Positions 58,976-64,000 of a DNA stretch of 64,000 nt are shown here, piece after piece. Position numbers and translations under genes: made by a program. This DNA is from Glandiceps talaboti (taxonomy: Eukaryota > Hemichordata > Enteropneusta > Spengelidae), in NCBI RefSeq assembly GCF_964340395.1, contig NC_135564.1:4238861-4302860 (forward strand), read 5' to 3'. The notes beneath the pieces are model-generated. The model made no database searches. It was not told where the DNA came from and saw nothing but the letters and a program-made list of their open reading frames with translations. Every line of letters starts with the position of its first letter. The first letter of the stretch is position 1.

Positions 58976-60280
58976 ATACATTTTTCATACCTGCAACAAA
59001 TATGACTGAACAGTTCAGTTGTGTTAATAATATATGGATAGATACTTAAGTGCTTTTGTCTTTTTTGCTCAACATAACATAGGAGTAGACACTTGAATGG
59101 AGTCTCTGACAGTTTTTGTGTTATGCAGTAAATCATGATTGATTTTTATATGACGAACTTGGCCATCATTCAGTCAAAAGTAATATGAGTATTAAAAGTA
59201 ATGCTTGCTTGTATATATTTCTCTTTTTCAATATTCCCCATAAACATAATTTTACAGTAATTGGCAACAAAGTGTCCATGATATGCAAGAAATGGCTTGA
59301 TTTTGATAACTGACCCTGAAGGTAAAGGGCTCAACGGAAAGTTTACACTCAATAACATGGGGTAGACACTTGAATGGAGTCTCTATGTATTACAATTTTT
59401 GAGTTGTGAAGTCAATGTTGATTTTAACTACAATTATGGCCACCATTTGGTCATGTGATGTGCATATGTCCCATATGATATGACACCTTTGTGCAATGTT
59501 TGAATGAAATATATACTACATGTCAGAGAAATGGCGTATTACGGACAGATGGACAGACAGAGCCCATTGTGATTATTTGTCCTCCTTTTGGGGGACTAAA
59601 AAACTGACAGTGACAAACACTCACATTTAGTACAGTGTAAATCACCAATGAAGTATCAAAAAAGCAGTGACACTGAACAATAACGCTTTCACAAAATGTA
59701 ATATTCCCTGCACAAAAACATTTGAAATTGGGATTGTGTTTTAAATACATCATGTTTTGTACAATTGAATTATTAATAAAGAATATGACACAAAAATACT
59801 ACTTCCTGTTCAATTGTCATCGACAAGGTTAGAAAAAATATCATCTGTAAAAACCCACTGGAAGACCATAATGATGCTTCTTATATGTATAAGAGTAGAA
59901 TATCAAGAATTCATCCAAAAGTTACATAATACATACATTCTGAGTACCATGTCTAATTACTGAGTACAATTTACAAACATTCTACAAATCTCAGAAAAAA
60001 ATCGAAAAAGTGGATTCTGTGTACAAAATTTATAAATTCATCCTAAAGTATAATAAAACAGCTTTCCTCATCTGAGTAATGAGATGGGTTATATAATAGT
60101 ACCATGATACAACTTCCAATATCTGAGTAAATTAGTTTATTGACTTATGTACTTGGTTTTTTTTTTACTTGTTTGGTAGATTCTGTTCAGCAGAACAATA
60201 AACTACTTTATTTCTGAGATATACTTCCGCCTTATTGTTCTTCATCACCTATCATAATATTAGTGTTTGGTAACGTGAAT
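57615..60280. other. C2CD6 3' UTR and intergenic DNA
   Basis: No gene is seen. An (AC)n tract lies at 58916-58973. The segments 59085-59140 and 59360-59420 share GTAGACACTTGAATGGAGTC. At 58820-58890, TCATTTGAACAATTTTCCAT with CAAAATACCTAGG repeats words found at 44360-44430, so both are copies of one dispersed repeat. Confidence 0.45.
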
Positions 60281-60285
60281 GGTGT

Positions 60286-60930
60286 TAGGTATGTACCATA
60301 CAACTCCCATTATCTGAATAATTAGATCAATTACATAGTACCATACAACTCCCATTATCTGAGTAATTAGCCCAATTACATAGTACCATACAACTCTCAT
60401 TATCTGAGTAATTAGATCAATTACATAGTACCATACAATTCCCATTATCTGAGTAATTAGCCCAATTACATAGTACCATACAATTCCCATTATCTGAGTA
60501 ATTTGCCCAATTACATAGTACCATACAACTCCCATTATCTGAGTAATTAGCCCAATGACATAGTACCATACAACTCCCATTATCTGAGTAATTAGACTAA
60601 TGACATAGTACCATACAATTCCCATTATCTGAGTAATTAGCCCAATTACATAGTACCATACAACTCCCATTATCTGAGTAATTAGCCCAATTACATAGTA
60701 CCATACAACTCCCATTATCTGAGTAATTAGCCCAATTACATAGTACCATACAATTCCCATTATCTGAGTAATTAGACCAATTACATAGTACCATACAATT
60801 CCCATTATCTGAGTAATTAGCCCAATTACATAGTACCATACAACTCCCATTATCTGAGTAATTAGATCAACTACATAGTACCATACAACTCCCATCATCT
60901 GAGTAATTCGATCAATTACATAGTACTTAA
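60286..60930. repeat. 45-bp minisatellite, about 14 copies
   Basis: Each unit carries GTACCATACAACTCCCATTA, TCTGAGTAATTAG and CCCAATTACATA, with little variation. Because the period is a multiple of three, the minus strand stays open for 235 codons, repeating a 15-residue hydrophobic unit (VIGLITQIMGVVWYY). I treat this as an artefact. Confidence 0.95.
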
Positions 60931-62040
60931 CAAATAGAAATATTGTTTCAGTCTCAACATTTTTCAATTATCATTTTAACCAGCTGAAAGTGGATATGGC
61001 ACTTAAAATTTTTTTTTTTTCCTTTTCAGTTAAGTGATATCTGTTAAGTGATTGTACTGTCTGTTAACAATTATATTTATACTAAAATTTAACTCTTTAC
61101 TGAAGTTATGGATAATAGTACATATTTTGGGTAGAGTAAGAATTCACAACATGTATGACTTGGGAATGAAGGTAGGGTAATTCTGACCAACAAACTAGCC
61201 ACATTGGAGACTTCAACACTTGTTAATTCAACAGTACATTATGTATTACATTGAAAACGTCCAAAGTCACGCAATAACCTACAAAAGTCACTTAATCATC
61301 AATATCGTTGGCAAAAAAATTTACAACTGCTCCAACTTGAACTTGGAAAGTGTTTAAAAAACTGACTGGGTTCTGACCTGTTTGACAACTCTTTGTGAAT
61401 TGTCTGAACTATAGTTGACAAAATTCTTTGCATCACCTATAAACACGGGACAAACCATACAACAATTCATGGTTTCCTATTACCTTAGTAATAGTGATTA
61501 TAACTGAATTTAGTAACAGCTACACAAGGACTTAATTCTGATATTTAATCAAAATATTTTTAGGATTACTATTTCAAAATCTCACACACTTATAACTTTG
61601 TAAAAAATTCCCTTTATACGGTTGACACACTAATGAGAAGAGTATGACAACTATTCAAGGTGATACAAGTACTTTTTTTTTCTTGATTCTGATGCAGGAT
61701 ATGTATTTTATTGATTGTGAATTAAACCTTATATATTTCATAGTTGTGTTGTATTAGAGTAGTTATGTCAGTTACTATTACAATAACCTTTGATTGAAAA
61801 TGTAATGTAAATTTGTTAAAATCTGTCAAAGCTGATAAAAAACTTATACAAATCGTTGCATCTGTGCAAAAGAGTTGTATCTACTATACGCAATTGTATA
61901 CATGACATTACCTTATTGCACTAGTATTGATGTGACGAAATGTGAGGATACATTTCAAAGGGTTCCCCTGCAATAATTATATGGAATAAACCAGTTTTGG
62001 GAAAAGTGGTTGTAGAACTCTGTATGGTAGCACTTGTTTT
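60930..62040. other. Intergenic DNA without recognised features
   Basis: AT-rich sequence with short poly-T runs near 61007 and 61670. I see no exon with family resemblance and no clear repeat. Confidence 0.45.
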
Positions 62041-62044
62041 TCAA

Positions 62045-62420
62045 TTCATTATAGGGAATGAAAGAGTTGGGTAGGTTGCTGTAAAACTCTGTATGGTAGT
62101 ACTTGTTTTAATTTCATTATAGGGAATGAAAGAGTTGGGTAGGTTGCTGTAAAACTCTGTATGGTAGTACTTGTATTAATTTCATTATAGGGAATGAAAC
62201 AGAGTTGGGTAGGTTGTTGTGGTAATTTTAAAAAAATATATAGGAATAAACAGAGTTGGGTAGGTTGCTGTAAAACTCTGTATGGTAGTACTTGTATTAA
62301 TTTCATTACAGGGAATGAAACAGAGTTGGGTAGGTTGTTGTGGTAATTAAAAAAAATATGTAGGAATGAACAGAGTTGGGTAGGTTGCTGTAAAACTCTG
62401 TATGGTAGTACTTGTATTGT
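62045..62420. repeat. Minisatellite of about 60 bp, six units in a composite order
   Basis: Units share GAGTTGGGTAGGTTGCTGTA, AAACTCTGTATGGTAGTACT and TGTWTTAATTTCATTA-like. In the right half, alternate units are replaced by GTTGTGGTAATT with AAAAAAATATRTAGGAAT-like, giving a longer repeat of about 120 bases. Confidence 0.85.
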
Positions 62421-62888
62421 TTTCAAATATGAGAGAGACAGATATGCATACCAGTTGTAATTTCTTACACAAGATTTTAAAAAATGAAGTCATTACTACA
62501 GATATAAAATTGTGTAAATGTGGTTCAGCAAAGAATTAAGACATTTCACTCTTTTTTTTATATTTTTCAAAAATAAAGTTTATCATTCGAATTTTCTGAC
62601 TGAATGTGACCCTTTAAAGGCACACATACTGTCACATATTCTGTACAAAAAGAGACTCAAAATTTTCTTCGACAGGGAAAGTACAAGTTTTCATAGGTGG
62701 GCAGAAAAGAGTTGTTGATATTATTTGTAGTTGTATATGATACGTAGAATACGAGCTGGAAGGATTGTCTATGAAAAGATGAAAATATGAATGAATAAAG
62801 GAGACAACATTTTGGCCTGATTTGATAAAATCACAGTACTGGATAATTCAGGGTGTGTTCTTTTACATTCCTTGAAAGTATTCTTTCA

Positions 62889-63465
62889 TTAACTGACAAA
62901 CTTCACTCGGAAACCTTGCATTGATTCATCACTGTTGGTGGAATCTGTTGTGAATCTTACAAACAAACTGCGACCAGTAGCTTGAACATTTGCAGGAGTA
63001 GTCTGTAAAGATAATAAATCATATTTAATAGTTATTGAAAAGTGAAAAAACTGTGAAATAGTCTGAGCCTTGAAACCTAACTCCTCAATAGGGAACTTGC
63101 AATCCAGACTGAACATGCTCAGATGCAAAGGACTATGGGATTATCTGTGGTTATCATAATACCTAATCTGGAGCTACTGATAAAATAAACCTCCCACAAT
63201 TGTCAGGGTGACTATGAATTGATCATTTGTGGTTGTAAACAATGTAACATTATTGTTTACAATGCCAATTTATTAGTATTTATTATCACATTTCCCATGA
63301 TGCAACATTTAACATGGCGGGTTTGCAAGTTCCCTATTACTCCTACTGTAATTGTGAACACCTTGATCGCTCAAGAGAAAAGCGCATTATAAATCATCAT
63401 CATCCATCATTGTCATCGTCATATCATCATCACTGTCGTTGTCGTTGTCATCATCGTCGTCGTCA

Positions 63466-63498
<33 letters not shown>

Positions 63499-64000
63499 TT
63501 GTCGTCGTCGTCGTCGTCGTCATCATCATCATCATCATCATATTTAATTTGGAATACAAATTTATTCATGACAGTTAAAAATACAATGTGACCAATTCTT
63601 CATTACTTGTGATCTTAAATAAGAACTATTCCCCTCATATGCCCTCTTTCATAAGCAGAATTATGATGCATTTATATTGCTATCCATAGGTTTACAAAGA
63701 AAATTACACTGGTTGTGCTTGATAACTCTCGTCCCCTGGCCTTCATGATTGACACCATGGCCAATGTCTAACTATGTCACAAATCCACTCACGAAAGTGA
63801 ATGAATGTGATGAATTTCAGATTACAGCAAAATCTTAACATAAATCATCACCCCACCCCAAACACCAAAACCTCTTCTGTTGCAAAAAAGGAGAAGTTAT
63901 AAACTTACCGTTCCACAGAATCTTCCAAATGATGATGAACTATCACTTGTACCATCAAAAACTTCTAATTTATCAGTACTGCAGACACCTTCTGTTCCAT
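62889..64000 (-). CDS. CUB-domain protein, last two exons (partial)
   Basis: Exon 64000-63909 (continuing right of the window) reads GVCSTDKLEVFDGTSDSSSF then GRFCGT; exon 63002-62889 continues TPANVQATGRSLFVRFTTDS and ends GFRVKFVS and TAA. The pattern C, then D-x-LEV-x-DG, then G-x-(F/Y)CG, then a phenylalanine-rich strand and GF-x-(V/A) is the second half of a CUB domain, an extracellular beta-sandwich that often binds ligands through calcium. The protein ends directly after the domain, so this is its C-terminal CUB. The rest of the architecture (protease, EGF or other repeats) is outside the window. Confidence 0.85.
63088..63340. mobile_element. Short inverted-repeat element, family C, copy 3
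   Basis: AATAGGGAACTTGCAATCC at the left and GGTTTGCAAGTTCCCTATTA at the right form terminal inverted repeats of about 14-17 bases, with a possible TA target duplication. This is the most complete of three copies. It lies in the intron of the CUB gene. Confidence 0.75.
63355..63545. repeat. Retroelement 3' tail followed by (CAT)n/(CGT)n array
   Basis: GAACACCTTGATCGCTCAAG and AGAAAAGCGCATTATAAATC form a typical LINE/SINE-type 3' end, and the ATC units that follow expand into about 150 bases of CAT and CGT trinucleotides. The poly-His/Arg and poly-Asp open frames over it are artefacts. Confidence 0.7.

Noticed and set aside
60260-60967. 235-codon hydrophobic minus-strand frame
   Set aside because: It follows from a 45-bp minisatellite whose period is divisible by three; there is no gene context or splice support.
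60286-62420. Possible CRISPR array
   Set aside because: The regularly spaced units are contiguous tandem repeats with no unique spacers, and the DNA is animal.
63314-63569. Poly-His/Arg and poly-Asp frames
   Set aside because: Products of the CAT/CGT trinucleotide array inside the CUB gene intron.

Overview
This is animal nuclear DNA. Every recognisable gene is cut by GT-AG introns, the base composition is AT-rich, and simple-sequence repeats and foldback elements are abundant. There are no prokaryotic operons, ribosome binding sites, CRISPR arrays, rRNA genes or recognisable tRNA genes. The gene content (SLC1 transporter, lifeguard/TMBIM protein, AP-5 zeta subunit, CYP4 P450, C2CD6-like C2 protein, CUB protein) fits a metazoan. 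Introns of about 0.3-1.5 kb, intact orthologs of C2CD6 and AP5Z1 and the repeat style suggest an invertebrate, perhaps a deuterostome such as a hemichordate, echinoderm or lancelet. The sequence alone does not fix the species.

Layout, left to right: (1) 403-4847, plus strand, the C-terminal six exons of an SLC1-family transporter with an altered substrate and sodium site. (2) 4.9-12.5 kb, intergenic DNA made mostly of decayed foldback elements, retroelement tails and short tandem repeats. (3) 12531-21107, minus strand, a complete nine-coding-exon lifeguard/TMBIM gene, with a noncoding first exon and an ETS/CRE promoter motif near 22.0 kb. (4) 23854-38901, minus strand, a complete 18-exon AP5Z1 gene (805 codons). 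(5) 41437-49344, minus strand, a complete nine-exon CYP4 gene (528 codons). (6) 50730-57614, plus strand, a 13-exon C2CD6-like gene (about 461 codons), head-to-head with CYP4. (7) 57.6-62.9 kb, intergenic DNA with two minisatellites. (8) 62889-64000, minus strand, the last two exons of a CUB-domain protein gene that continues past the right edge.

I reconstructed exons by hand from splice sites, codon phase and family homology; for the four genes wholly inside the window the phases join without a break. The genes look like unrelated neighbours rather than one pathway. I found no convincing new multi-gene system. The most interesting items are the SLC1 paralog with a rebuilt transport site, the invertebrate C2CD6 (sperm CatSper-associated) candidate, tandem copies of CYP4 coding sequence at the heme-motif exon and downstream of the stop, several exons whose nearest-looking acceptor would break the frame, and at least ten inverted-repeat element families.
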